Assembly: GCA_023897205.1 (NCBI GenBank)
Contig: JAHWDD010000004.1
Coordinates: 3,658,001-3,722,000, forward strand
Reading direction: 5' to 3'
Source: Exophiala sp. HKRS030
Taxonomy: Eukaryota > Ascomycota > Eurotiomycetes > Chaetothyriales > Herpotrichiellaceae
DNA length: 64,000 bases
Under the pieces are notes generated by a model. It made no database searches and was not told the DNA's origin. It worked only from the letters and a program-made list of their open reading frames with translations. The translations under genes and the position numbers were made by a program. Shown in pieces: positions 23,874 to 35,738 of this stretch. Within the stretch, counting starts at the first letter, position 1. Every line of letters begins with the position of its first letter.

Positions 23874-25616
23874 CGTAAAGAATGATGTGACTTTCTGAAC
23901 CTCGCTACCTGGTTTCTGTTGGACTGTTGAACCGCTGATTACACCGCGAATGTCGCCTTGTTCTGGCCACAGAGAAGGGGGAAGAGAGGATTCTTTGTGA
24001 GATGCTGAGCGGCAACGGATATTAATTAACTTGTAAAAGATGCTCGTATTGCCTCTTCATTGATAATTCAACCCCACAATGATGTGCTCGTGGGTTACAA
24101 ATCGAACGGGCATGTCCTCGTCAGATAAGTAATCGATATGGCACTCGGTCATCAGCAAAGCTTCATTCCCCGCAGACGCAATCGGGGTCCAACAATGTGG
24201 TCGGGGTTCTGCCCCCTCGCCTAAGCCAAGCCTAAAGAAAACCTCGGGAGGCGTCTTTTTACCTAACGTACATTACCTACCAGATATCTAGAAGAGTACT
24301 TATATTGAGGTGTACTCTATACAAAATTGTAGCTTGAAGTCCGAACCCTTTGAAGAGGACTCATCACGAAATTCGCATTGCTATCTCTACGTAGCCATCT
24401 GAACAGTCAGTGTCAGTTAAAAGTTCCCTGGATTTGATGATATTGAAACTATCATCAGTATTGTCACCAAGCCAGACTGACATGTGTTTCCTGCCTACGT
24501 GAACTGCAGCTTCGAGGGCATTGTTAGCAAGACAAGAATTTCAAATATGCTGTGTTGTTATTCTTCCAGGGTACTGACGGTGAAGTTACTCCGTATCGTC
24601 TCAAACGTTCCCAATACAATACCTTACCGGATCATGATGCGTTTGACATGACATGCAAACGGCGGTGTAGGACGCCTTCTAAGGGGGCAAGAAGAGCAGC
24701 GAAGGGTCACCCAAGGGGCCTTCGTCCCGTACCTGCATCCAAGCCGAATCGATCCAGCCAACCACTTACGGTACCTGTAGAGATCGTAGGTCATTACTAG
24801 CTATTCGAACGGCCTCCCCCTGAGTCCTGCAGCAGCTGCCAGCCTTGCCTTACCGTAGTATACCCTGCATGACCTCCCGAACAAACGGTCAGATGCAGGG
24901 CCAGATGCAAACCAACGAAACGAACGGACGAACGAGGTGTTTGACACCGCACCCTTGACTCGTGCAAGAGTGGCAGTCTGCTGGACCGGGTTCGGGTTCG
25001 GAGTTGCCGTTCATGTGAAACCTGACATGAGTTTTGATCTGACTGGTTATGCAAAGAAGTTCACCAGTTGCAACTACTGGACGTGTTATGTCAAAAGGCC
25101 ACCTCTAGGGAGTATGCAAAACGTCGAATCAAGCACTGGTTGCAGCAAGGTCGCAGGCAGAAGCGCGACAGGGGATCGAGAGACCAAGGCCAGAGGTATC
25201 TTGACCCTGTATGCCTGGTCAAGTATTGGTGTACAGTTGTCACGTACTGTACGTACTGTACTAATAACAACCATGCGGACTCCAAGGGGGTTTCTAACCG
25301 GTCGTTTCAGAAATGCGACCAGAACGACAGGCCATGCACTTCCCCGCGAAAGCCTGGTAGAAATAGTTCATGTGTGGCGTCGAGCCATTGAGAATAGTCG
25401 ACAACATGATAGAACCATCATTGGGTAGAAACAGGAACCAGTCATGTCATCACAACAGTCACCCATCCGAAGGCGGGCAGGATACTGAAAGTTTGCCATC
25501 CAGAAACGCGAAACACAATTATTACTCACACAACAAGCGAGAGAAGCGAGAATACGAGTACGGATACAACTCTCCAGGCAACAAAGTGCTTCTTGACCAG
25601 GATGTGAGGTTGCTTG

Positions 25617-25618
<2 letters not shown>

Positions 25619-25698
<80 letters not shown>

Positions 25699-25704
25699 AC
25701 ACAC
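25619..25704. repeat. (AC)n microsatellite
   Basis: About 43 AC units with a single AT interruption at 25693-25694. It is the longest simple repeat in the window, lies far from any called gene and would be a good length polymorphism. Confidence 0.97.
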
Positions 25705-26664
25705 CTCGTGATCGTCGGCGCGAAGAGCACGAATCATTCCAGAAAATGGACGCGCCTCGCTCGCAGCCTTTTCGGAATGGGTGGTTGGTATTGTTCACTT
25801 TGTCCGTCGATGCATTCTGAGCAAAGATCCATCATTCCACCATGAAGCATGTGAACACACATATATATCCCAGCGCTGACTTGTCACACCCACCATCACC
25901 AAGAATGCATGCCGGGCTTGGAATAGGTCATTTAGGGTGAACAACCTTTTGTGCAACAACTCCCAAGAAAGATAAAGGAGGGGAGTTATTTTCCCCGTGT
26001 CGAGCTGATCACGGCGCTTAAAGAGAACCGTGTTTGGATTGGAAGCCTGAGATACGGAATGTTGATGTCGCGTTCTATTGCTCTATATGGAATGCCACTC
26101 GAGGAATAGGCCGGCTGGCTGAGATGGTACAAGAAGGGTGTGCCTCGATCTGAACATGTAACCGCATACTGACCTGATATGGTGGGCCTGAGCTGCAAGA
26201 TATTGACCGTGCTACAGAAGTTGAATAATATTTATTGGTATATAACCCGTACCCAGGTAGGTAAGTAGGTAGTTAAGCAAGTTCACCACCAGCGTCGATC
26301 CTCTTGTCGTAGTAATCTTGACTATCCCCGGTCCTCCATCAGGCCTACTGCGGCTTGCTCTTCTTTTCCTTCTACGAATACGCGCCGAAGGTCCGTCCAA
26401 TCATCAATACACCCACCCCATCTCGCCGCCCTCCCGGTCAACTTTGTATAACTCGCCGTACTCGTATTGATCTAGATCCCGCCCCCGGGATGCGAGAAAC
26501 CGCAGACTCTTCGGCTCACCACACACCCCTCTTTCGATCTCATTGTGACCTTGCTCTCTACTCGTACAGTTAGAACTCATTCTACATCCCCCCACTCTCT
26601 CGAGACCCTTGCAGTAAAGGACAACTCGCCCCCGGACTTACCGTTCGCATGATGGTTGCATGAC

Positions 26665-26701
26665 CACATGCATGCATGCACACACACGCACGCGCGCACG
26701 A
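26665..26701. repeat. alternating purine-pyrimidine tract
   Basis: Pyrimidine and purine alternate without a break over about 37 bases, first CATG units, then CA and CG units. Such tracts can adopt left-handed DNA. A CCAG tetranucleotide run follows at once. No gene is adjacent. Confidence 0.8.
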
Positions 26702-28913
26702 CTAAGCCAGCCAGCCAGCCAGCCACAACAAGAATCAGTGGCAGCATTCTGGGACGGAGTTACCTGTGAACTACGTAACTACGCAACTAATATACCCTTG
26801 TCAATTCTCTTTTCCATCACTTCTTCTCGAAGCCATTCGATGTCAAAGCCGCAAACCCCCCCCCTCCCTCGCTTCCAACCCTCGAATACAAACTAATAAA
26901 CCAACTAAACGACACACACATCACATCACACACTCATTTGGTTCGTACTGGCTCACTCGCAGGCTTACTCACTGGCCCTCGACCATTTCAGCGGCACGCC
27001 CTTTTGCCGTGGCTGCATTCCGTTTTCCGCGCGTGATGACCTACGAGTCTAGAAATAACTTGGATTTATCTTCGATCGGTATCTCAATGACCGAGACGGA
27101 ATTCCCTGGGTGCAAAGTCCGTGTGGAGGGAAGGGAAGCAACGGTTGATTACCGTTGAAAAACCAGCCAGCCAGACAAGTCGGACAGAACGGCGATCTTG
27201 GGGGAGTAGAAGAGAAAGGATTCTCATCGCCAGACCATTTCGTCGTCGTTTGGTTCAATCATGCAGGTTTAGGGACGGGCATGGTAGATGGTCTGAACTT
27301 ATTCATTATCCTCGTGTAGACAATCGCATGCGATTACGCCATGACGCATAAAACGCACACAGTGTGTACCGCAATATGCTCCCGTACTTCCCGCAACGTG
27401 ATGGAAAGAAAAGCACCGCTTCATGTCATCAAGCCAAGGCACTGGTTCTCTTCCTTTCGGTCGGGCGCTTAAAGGTAGGCACAAAACACCCAATCGGCCA
27501 TCGACGGGAACCCGTTCAAAATACAAACCAGCCTAGTCCCCAGAGAACTAGAAACAATGTAACTCACACTGGAACTCGCGGTGGAAGTAGAACAAAAATT
27601 GGCCGGAGACTGAATCGAAAACGCCCGAACGAGGTTTCAGCGACGAACCCATACCCGGCAATGTACGGAGTTGGTTACGGCTGTAATTGCACAATGCATC
27701 ATACGGAGTAATAATTGCGATACACGAAACCCTACAACCTCGAATGGCATCGCACGGGGAAACAGAATATGACGGAGGAAATCTATGACGGAAAACCAGG
27801 AAGATCGAAAATCATAGTACCGTATAGTCGAACAACAGATAATGAATGAAAAAAGGAAGAAGCGGAGAGGATCCTCGTAGGGACAAGGAAAACAACGAAA
27901 ATTATATGTTTATTACAAACTCCAAAAACAAAACTCCTCCGAATCACCAACTATCTCGATATTGATCAATCCCGATTGGAACAATGACTCTGTATCAAGG
28001 GAAGTCTGGGACATCCATATAAGAGAAATAGATAGATAGCTTGCTCCAAAAAAGATCGAAACTTCAACTTTCAAATTTCCCAAACACCTAAAAAGTCCTC
28101 GCGGACAAATTCTGCCTCTTTACGCAGTTAAAAGCCAAAACCAAAAAAACATGCATAGGAACTCCCAAATTTCCAAAAGGTGGTACACAGCCGACAAGAT
28201 TCAAGGAGAAACACCCCAATAAGCTGTCCCAAACTCGAAAAAAGGGGGGTATCGTGCGAAAAAAAAGAAATGACAAAGTCCAATGATCAAAATGAACGCC
28301 GAAAAGACCTTATCCCACCAGAAAGCAAAACACAACAACAAAACAAGACGCAGACGACCGTCGCCATGATTCCGTACAAGTACAAGAGTCATTCCTCCTT
28401 TCATCTGTCATGATGTTTCGTCCTTTCATGGCTTCATGAGAAACTTTTTGTTTTCAGCTCCCTGTTGCTCAATGTCCTCCGAAACTGGAAATGTTGTTTT
28501 TTGTATTACCAATATGTTGCCTTGCCATGCTCCCCTTTTTTTGTACCCTCAAAACGAAAAGCGAAAATAAAACGAACGACGTGAACAGCAAGAGAGAGCC
28601 TGTGACCCTAGCTCCTCTCCTATGACTCACGAACCATGAATCCATGCTCGGAAGACAGGAAAAACAAGCTTGTTGATGTGTTGATACAATTGCAGCCTGC
28701 CGGCTTATTGCATGCGCCAATGGTACGCAAAGCGAACCGGGATGTTTATGTTGATGTCGATCTGTGATTGTGTTGGTGTAGTGTGGCGTGTGGCGAAGTC
28801 GTATACGTATACCTCCAACCATTTCGCCACATCATCGAGATATGTCAAGAAAATTGCCACCTGACCGGTGGAAGTCAGGCACGACGAGATGTCGGCCTGG
28901 ACCTAGACGAAAT

Positions 28914-30047
28914 CTAGGCAGCGGAAGGACGACGCAGCGTATCCTCGCAGTTGACGTCGAATCGCATGTTCCAAAGTCGAACTTGGTTCATGATATTCTC
29001 CGTCGACTCGAGGTAGCGATCGCGTCCGAAGATGGAATCGACGAACTCGGTGCCAGCTTTCTTGCCCATGGTCTTTGTGCCGTCACGCTTGGCAGCCTTG
29101 AGCATGAAGTGTTCACAGTCCTTGAGAAGGCCTTTGAACTTGTCCCACATCCGGTGGCCACTGACGATGAAGTCTTCGACCGTTTCGCGCTTGTCGAGAT
29201 TGCGGATGCGATCCACGCATTCTTCCGCTCGCTTCATCTTGCCTGCAAGTTTAATGAGAAGCAGCCACAGCTCTCCAGCCATATCGGCCATTGGCGTTGA
29301 GGCGCCATGGTGGAAGACGGTCCAGTCGTAGATCCACTTGCCCAAAGAATTCGCATCGAACACACTGCCCAGGAGAATAATGGGCAGCTCGGTCGGGTCC
29401 CAGTGCTTGATGGAATATCCAGCGGGAATACCAGCACGGATGGCGTCCTCCTCGGTTGCCTGTGGAGTTGTTTTGGGTTGCGACCTGATCTTGGATCGAG
29501 GCGAGGGCTTGCTGGCGGTCGAAGCTCGTCGCGTCCTCGACCGTTTCGGCTGCTCATCTACAATCTGTTCCTGCGCATAGTAAAAGTATGTATCAGTGCT
29601 TGGCTTCCTTGCATGCTTTGTTTTCGGTCTTGGTGGTTCTCGATAGATGTATGTAGGCTGCATTCCTGCGTCTTCAGCTTCATCGTCGTAGATGTAGACG
29701 GGCTGATTCTGCTTGCGCGAAGTGGAGCGGGTATGATATCTTGAGGTAGGAAATGTATTGTAGTAGCCCTCGGGCTTGCGGACTTTGTCCTTTACCTCAC
29801 TCACATAGATATCATCCCGCGGTGATGCGTACTGGACGCCGTGTTCATAGGGTGGAGGTGGTGAGCCGGCGGGCGAGAACCATCCCCCGACCCTTGGCGA
29901 AGGGTTGTAGCTCGCCTTTCGAGCATGTCTTTTCGGCGTCGTGTCGTATTGTGGCGCGTAGTGTACATATTCCGTGTTATGATAAGGCGAGGACGTTCCA
30001 TGATATTTGGTGTAATGCGGCGGCGGCACGCCGTAGTGGTAACTCAT
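28914..30047 (-). CDS. conserved-type hypothetical protein, Tyr/Pro-rich N-terminus
   Basis: A single exon encodes 377 residues. About residues 1-200 are rich in Tyr, Pro, Ser, Arg and Thr, low in hydrophobic residues and probably disordered, with repeated YIYDD- and YIYREP-like peptides. About 205-375 form an ordered, helix-rich domain that starts near AGIPAGYSIKHWDP, contains ILLGSVFDANSLGKWIYDW, and ends with a Lys/Arg-rich region. There is no signal peptide or membrane helix. I recall proteins of this shape in filamentous fungi, often annotated as gp1-like cell-wall proteins because of the Pro-rich part. That label has no functional support here. Function unknown. Confidence 0.75.
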   Translation of the reverse strand: MSYHYGVPPPHYTKYHGTSSPYHNTEYVHYAPQYDTTPKRHARKASYNPSPRVGGWFSPAGSPPPPYEHGVQYASPRDDIYVSEVKDKVRKPEGYYNTFPTSRYHTRSTSRKQNQPVYIYDDEAEDAGMQPTYIYREPPRPKTKHARKPSTDTYFYYAQEQIVDEQPKRSRTRRASTASKPSPRSKIRSQPKTTPQATEEDAIRAGIPAGYSIKHWDPTELPIILLGSVFDANSLGKWIYDWTVFHHGASTPMADMAGELWLLLIKLAGKMKRAEECVDRIRNLDKRETVEDFIVSGHRMWDKFKGLLKDCEHFMLKAAKRDGTKTMGKKAGTEFVDSIFGRDRYLESTENIMNQVRLWNMRFDVNCEDTLRRPSAA

Positions 30048-33000
30048 CTTGACTACCGTAAAAAAATCTTCTGGTGGGCGTCACTCCTCACTCCTGCCCC
30101 TGTCCGCAACAGTCTTCCCCCCGATCAGGATCTATGTCTGTCTGGTATGGTTCGGCGAGGCCTCGAGAAGTAAGGTAGGTTCGGAAGATGTTGGACTGGC
30201 TGAATATCATAGCGTGAAGGGCCTGTGCCGGTGGTTGGGCGTGGTGCTGGAATTGAGCCTTGCGACTCAATTTTACTGGGTGGTGTTGATAAATTCAATG
30301 GTCGTCTCCGCGGGTGCGCGATGACGTGCAAAACTGTGCAGTGAAGAGGGGAAAAGAGGAAGAATCCAGAGGGCTGGGAAAAAAGTTCGTGAGATATGTC
30401 TTTCCGGAGGGGAGGACCAGCCAAGAGTGGATTTCTTGCTAGGGGTCGCGGGACAAGGCTGCCGGCGTGAGTCGATGGACGGCGCGACGGAGACTGATCG
30501 AAGCAGGATTGCCCTCTGTTAGCCCTGGACGACCGCGCGTTTGATGGCGGCTGGGAGGCTTGTGACTAATGCTGGCTACTCGTAGTGGTGACTGGGAGGT
30601 GGGAGAAAGGCCTGGGACCAGCTGGAACCTGCTGGCGAAATAGACCAATCGACGAGCCCATGAACCATGAGAGTGGCCTCTCTGTTGAAGTTGAGAATGG
30701 TTTTTGGGTTAGATCTCTCAGGTTGGGAGATCAGGGGCAAGAGGGCAATTAAAAAGGACGAGGTCGGTCAAGGAACGTCCTGCTGATGGTGGTGGTGGAA
30801 GTGGATGCCTCACAGCGGATGGCTTGGGTCCTTTTCAACGCCCACGCTGTGAGGAGCAGGGATGTACCCGACTTTTTCTTTGATGTGTGTGGGCCTGGAC
30901 TTGATCCTCTTTTGACGCTTAGACCAGCCCCTGGCGAGCGAGGGAGGGGTGAAGGAGACCGAAAAGATTGGGGTGGAGGTCGTTTCGGTAAATCAGGTAA
31001 GGTAACGAACGGTAAATACGAGAGATACCAGATAATGGGCACGGCGAGGTATTTGTACTCTTCGTAGGAGAAGACTCTGATCTGTAGAATAGGCTGCAAT
31101 GTGGCTGAGGGCTTTCACATGAATATGATTCGTACTGAATGTCGCCTGGATGGTTTGAGATATTTGTCCCGGATTGAAGATCGCAGGATTTGCCGCTGAA
31201 TAAACATCAAGCGAAGATGATGGAAGCAGCGATACCTAGCGACGACGACAACCAAAGTGGCGACCAACGGAATGAGTCCTTACGAGTGACAACATCCGTC
31301 TGCTGTAGCCTGTAGAGAGCGTCACGGATACTCATACTACGTATTCCATCGTCCATCCGCGCATGGCCCGTTCCACGATGTCCGGCTTACAAAGACCTAT
31401 TTCGCGACCTTGACTGAAATTGTGTGAATGAGGGTCAACCAGTACAAACTACAGTATAGGTGCAATCGTCTACCTGAGATGCCTACAGTGACATGCCGAC
31501 AGAGCCTTTTTCTAGAACGTCCAGGGCCTGTGACCACTAAACTATCATCCTCCAGGCTTGCCCCCGGCACCGCTAGCGCTGCGGTTGCACCTGCGCGTCA
31601 GCTTACGCATGTCTTTCCACATGGCCCAGCTGGGCACCATTCCTATAACTGCTATACGCAGCGATAGATCCCTCTCCGTTCCATTCCATCCCATTGTCCT
31701 GCGAGATCATTAGCTGCTGGCCGATTTAGGGCAGATCTCTCAACACAGCCACTCGTTGTTACGAGGTACTCGCTCGTCCTAGAACGCGTTGTTCCGCTAT
31801 CCGATGTTTTCGAGACACACGTCTTTTCAGCCACCAGCAAAACAAGATTGACGTTACGGTAATAGCGGATGGACCAAAAAGATGGGAAATCTACGACTAC
31901 GGTGGGACTAACATGTTGTTCTGGGTGGAGCTCATCAAAAATTAATACAAGTGTTTCGCGGATATCAGGTTCCCCGTGCCTTGGTCTGTATCCAGATGTT
32001 GAGCACGGAAATCTAGTCAACGACCGATGCGAGATGGCTTCTTTTGTTTGCCACCTTCGCTACCAGTCCGATGGGGAACTGGTGGATGTATCGTAAACAA
32101 ACGACTAGAGCAGCTTCGCGCATGTCCAACCATGGCCTCCGGTGAAGCTTAACTCCCTTGACTGGTAAAAGGCACCAGCTGAACCCTCGGCGGTCAGATC
32201 CAATCAATCTCGGGTCCTGCAAGATGAAGCCTTGTCAGATTCCTGATCGACCAACTGTTGCCACTTGTGCAGCTGGAAAGACCACAAAGCTGAATCTGCG
32301 GCTTCTTGAATGAACGGTGGTGGTTTCAAAAACTTTCTCTTGCTTGGTATGTGACCTGTCTTCGCTCACTTTCAGCCCATCTGTCGAACATGTCCAGCTG
32401 GTTTCCAGCTTGGTGACAGCATACGGCGGCCAGTGGCGGACATCCTGGCCCCCAGCTCGGCACCAACCCTTCATGGCAATCTATCGGCAGTCTCATGTAG
32501 TTGACCGCAAAATCATCGAAAGGCATATGCGATCTGTTTGAAGGCCACAAGAAAACAGCGAGTCGCATCTCTCCAGCGTCGGTAGGGTGCATGAGCACCA
32601 GCCGAGTCCAGCGTCGGTCTGTGTGCACAACAAGCCAGCTACACAAGAAACGTGTCATTTGCTACGCTGAGGGATGTCCACATGATTCGCGTTGTACGGA
32701 TTATTTTGGGGTTTTCTGGGCGTCTGGGTTGCCCATCTTCCATGTCTCTAGGTAGCCTTGCTTTCTAGTCGCCATGGACACTCTCTCAGGGCGCTTCAGT
32801 CCATGTCAAACTTACGGTATCTTCAGTATGGAGACGGTTGCCAACATTACCTTACGAGTGATTTTTTTGTCGAGTGTGAAGATTCAAAAAGCCCTAAAGA
32901 AACTTGGGCCTCACTATTGCGTCGAAGAGGACGAGTGAGAGGCTGCCAACTCATCGCTGTACGCATGAGCCTTGGCAAGGCTTGGGCAGCATCTTGCCCA

Positions 33001-35738
33001 ATTTCGACCAGTTGCATGTTTTCTTCTAGACAGATTTCACATCAACAAGGCTCTTCTATGGCTTCGCGTATTTAGAAATGAGGCAAGTACGCATGGTCCG
33101 GGCACTCCTTAGGTGCAGCGCCCCGAGCCGCTGGCATCTGCCTTCTTGGAGCCCAAAGCGTCGTTCGGATGCTTTGTCCAGCATTATGACTGTTTACGAC
33201 CTGAGGATGGCCATTTCTGTCCACTCACACTACAGCTTTCCGGTAATTGCGAGACTAGGAGTTACGAGCGATATACTTCCGACCCCATTTGGCACACATA
33301 TGAGGCGGACTTCGTCGTCGACGCCGATGCAGGAAGACGTCGCCTGATGGAGACTCTTGACGCTCAACGAAGCATGTGCCGTGCGAATTTGTCTGATGGA
33401 CTTGTCAGAGCAGGACTAAGCCTCACCGCTCGAGTCACCATTGCGTAATTCTCTTGTGGTATTCTGTCATGTTGGAAGGATATGAGTCTTCTCTTGTGCT
33501 GGCATGTGCCTTCTGTGCGTTAGGTGTGTTTTTGTCGAAGCAGCAGTCAAAACATTTCTTTGGACTTCGCTTAGATTCCAAGGGAGACTAATGGTGATTC
33601 GCCATCTCAATTTTCGGCGCAGTGTTCGGCGCAGACCTGTGAAGCACTTCAAAAACTCCGTTGGGAGGAGATGTTGTTGTCTTTAGCATACGCTGAAGTT
33701 CAACCTGCGGACAATTGACTCTTCAGAATGGCTATTTTGCCGATCGAAGAAACCGGCCTCATCTGTGCATTCAAACGCGAACACACTGACGCCAGTGAGC
33801 TGAACTTTTCGAGCGCTTGAAATTGGAACTGCTGATAAAGTGTGGGATGACTGCTTGTGGAAATGCTTTGATACTAGACTGAAGTGCCGACGATAGTGAT
33901 GGTTGACGCAAGAATGTCCAACACATGGCTGATGAAAGAACAAACAAGAATATACCTGGGTACTCGGCAGGTACGAGTACAATGTGCAGCACGTAATTAC
34001 TGTCCGTATCCAGCAAAGACACGGAGTAGGAAAGGTACCTACCTGGATACTTCCCTGGTGTAGCGCGGGCGTATTGTGTACGGTAATGAGCATCCGGTAT
34101 TTTGCTTCGCTTGTCTTCAATGGCCCTCCGACTTTGCCAACATTAATACTACAAAAAGTGGTTCGAAACAAGTCTTGACGCTGCAGCAGTGGAAAGTCAA
34201 AAGATAGAGACAAGGATGATGACAGGCATATAAGAGGATCATTACTCTTTGTCAAACACAATGTGCCTGTCAAGGGCACAGATACGAGGAAGTGTCTCAC
34301 ACTCTAGGTAAGCCATTCGCCACTGACATGGAGTTGTTATCTTTCTGATCATTGCCACCCCTCCATCAACTTGTACCCCAGGTGTTCGTGGAGGGTTTGA
34401 GATCTCCATCTTCAGGAACCAAAGCAACACCAGGTAGAGAGAGAGGGGGTTGATTTTCCTGAGTGTTACTCCGTAGGACAGGTAGCTGTGCCATGTGCTG
34501 CCTGCAACTATTGACCTTTGGGACCCTAGTGGTCTGACACAGTAGGTAGATAACAGGGTCACAGTGAAAGAGGGACTTGTCGGTTGATGGAGGCCCCCTC
34601 AAGACCCATAAGGGATGACCTTGGTGTCGATGATGCTTGTTTGGAGGGAGTTTGGAGAGGGGAAGCTGGGAATTCCAGGACTTGTCGACGCTTGTTCTTG
34701 GTGGGTACGGAGGCTTGTACCGATCGCAGTCGTCGAGACCTACAGTAGGTTCTGTCAGGTTCAGTAGATGAAGACTGCCGCCCCCGATGCGCAATAATGC
34801 TCGGTTATCAAAAACTGCTCTGTCTTCCTCTTGGATGTAGCTGCCGGGCCTGCTACGGCAGTCTCATCCCTTTGCTCCTGAGGATTTGTTCAATTACAGC
34901 GTGGACATCGATACCTCCGGATCAACCTCCGACCTGTCGATTGAACCCTTGTATGGGGCCGACAGACACCAATCAAGGCCCTTGGACAATTCAAAATGCA
35001 ATCATCCGCACGGAGTAGATAGCGTAAAGTGGTCGCTTCGACTAGACACATGGAGCATGGAGCGTGGGAAACGGAACATGGCCTGGGGGTGAAAACATCT
35101 GCCGCCGATTGTGCTATTATTCCCGTAGTATGTATCCGCCCTCCGCCCTCCGTAGGGTCATGTAAAACGATGCATTGATTGTCTTGTACTCGCCCAACTC
35201 AATTACTCACAGGCCTCTCTCAACCACCTCGGCCTCGTCCTGTCGGGTACTTCCCCAGGCCTTCCTAGTCTTTCTCTTATCACACCGATTGGCTTTCCAG
35301 ACAGCCACAGTCGCACTGATCTTTCTCCCACCCCAGTCTTCTCGGCCTCTCATGTATGCATCGCCAATTGACTTCTTCCTACAGAGTAGTCCGGAGACGG
35401 TGGTGGCGGTCGGTATTTCCTGCATTGCAGATCTCCGTCAACTCCAGGTTAAGCCACCCATGAATCCTCAAACCCTACGAGAACGCTGAATCTCCGTGCT
35501 TGTGATTTCCTCATCCTTTTTCGAGCTCATTTTGCCATTGTACGTTCATCACGCACGACGTGTGACATGTCCATGCCTCCATATTCCTGTCTATATGGAA
35601 ATGCAGAGCGCTTGAGCTTCGTCCTGGCTTAAGGACCAACGAAATTCCCACTTTGCGATCCTGAGCGTGACGTCGCCATTCTTGTATGACCAGCCTTTGC
35701 GATTGCGACGACCGTCAGCTTAATCAGCCATAAGAGAC
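30048..35738. other. 5.7-kb gene-poor stretch
   Basis: The left end must hold the promoter of the 30047 gene and the right end that of the Zn2Cys6 gene. The middle has only short frames. A possible decayed gene is listed separately (32758-33448). One exact TACTCCGTA is at 34467-34475. I see no terminal inverted repeats, transposase motifs or tRNA. Confidence 0.45.
32758..33448 (+). pseudogene. possible decayed leucine-rich (F-box-like) gene remnant
   Basis: Frames here read in short coherent pieces that switch phase. One piece contains LQSMSNLRYLQYGDG, typical of leucine-rich helices in fungal F-box-like proteins. Others contain IQKALKKLGPHYCVEEDE, a segment around ILPNFDQLHVFF, and a longer open tail ending at 33448. 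No single frame spans the region and no convincing intron set joins them. This looks like a degenerate gene, but chance similarity cannot be excluded. Confidence 0.25.

Larger units (their letters stand above)
23874..28913. other. 5-kb gene-free stretch with simple repeats
   Basis: I find no supported gene on either strand. Features are two exact TACTCCGTA-type motifs (24587-24595, 27702-27710), a near match at 27664-27671, the AC tract (25619-25704), an alternating purine-pyrimidine tract (26665-26701) and a CCAG run (26705-26722). Long Cys-Val or Thr-His frames over the AC tract are artefacts of the repeat. Confidence 0.5.

Noticed and set aside
25368..25820. frames full of Cys-Val or Thr-His
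   Set aside because: They are simple translations of the AC microsatellite.
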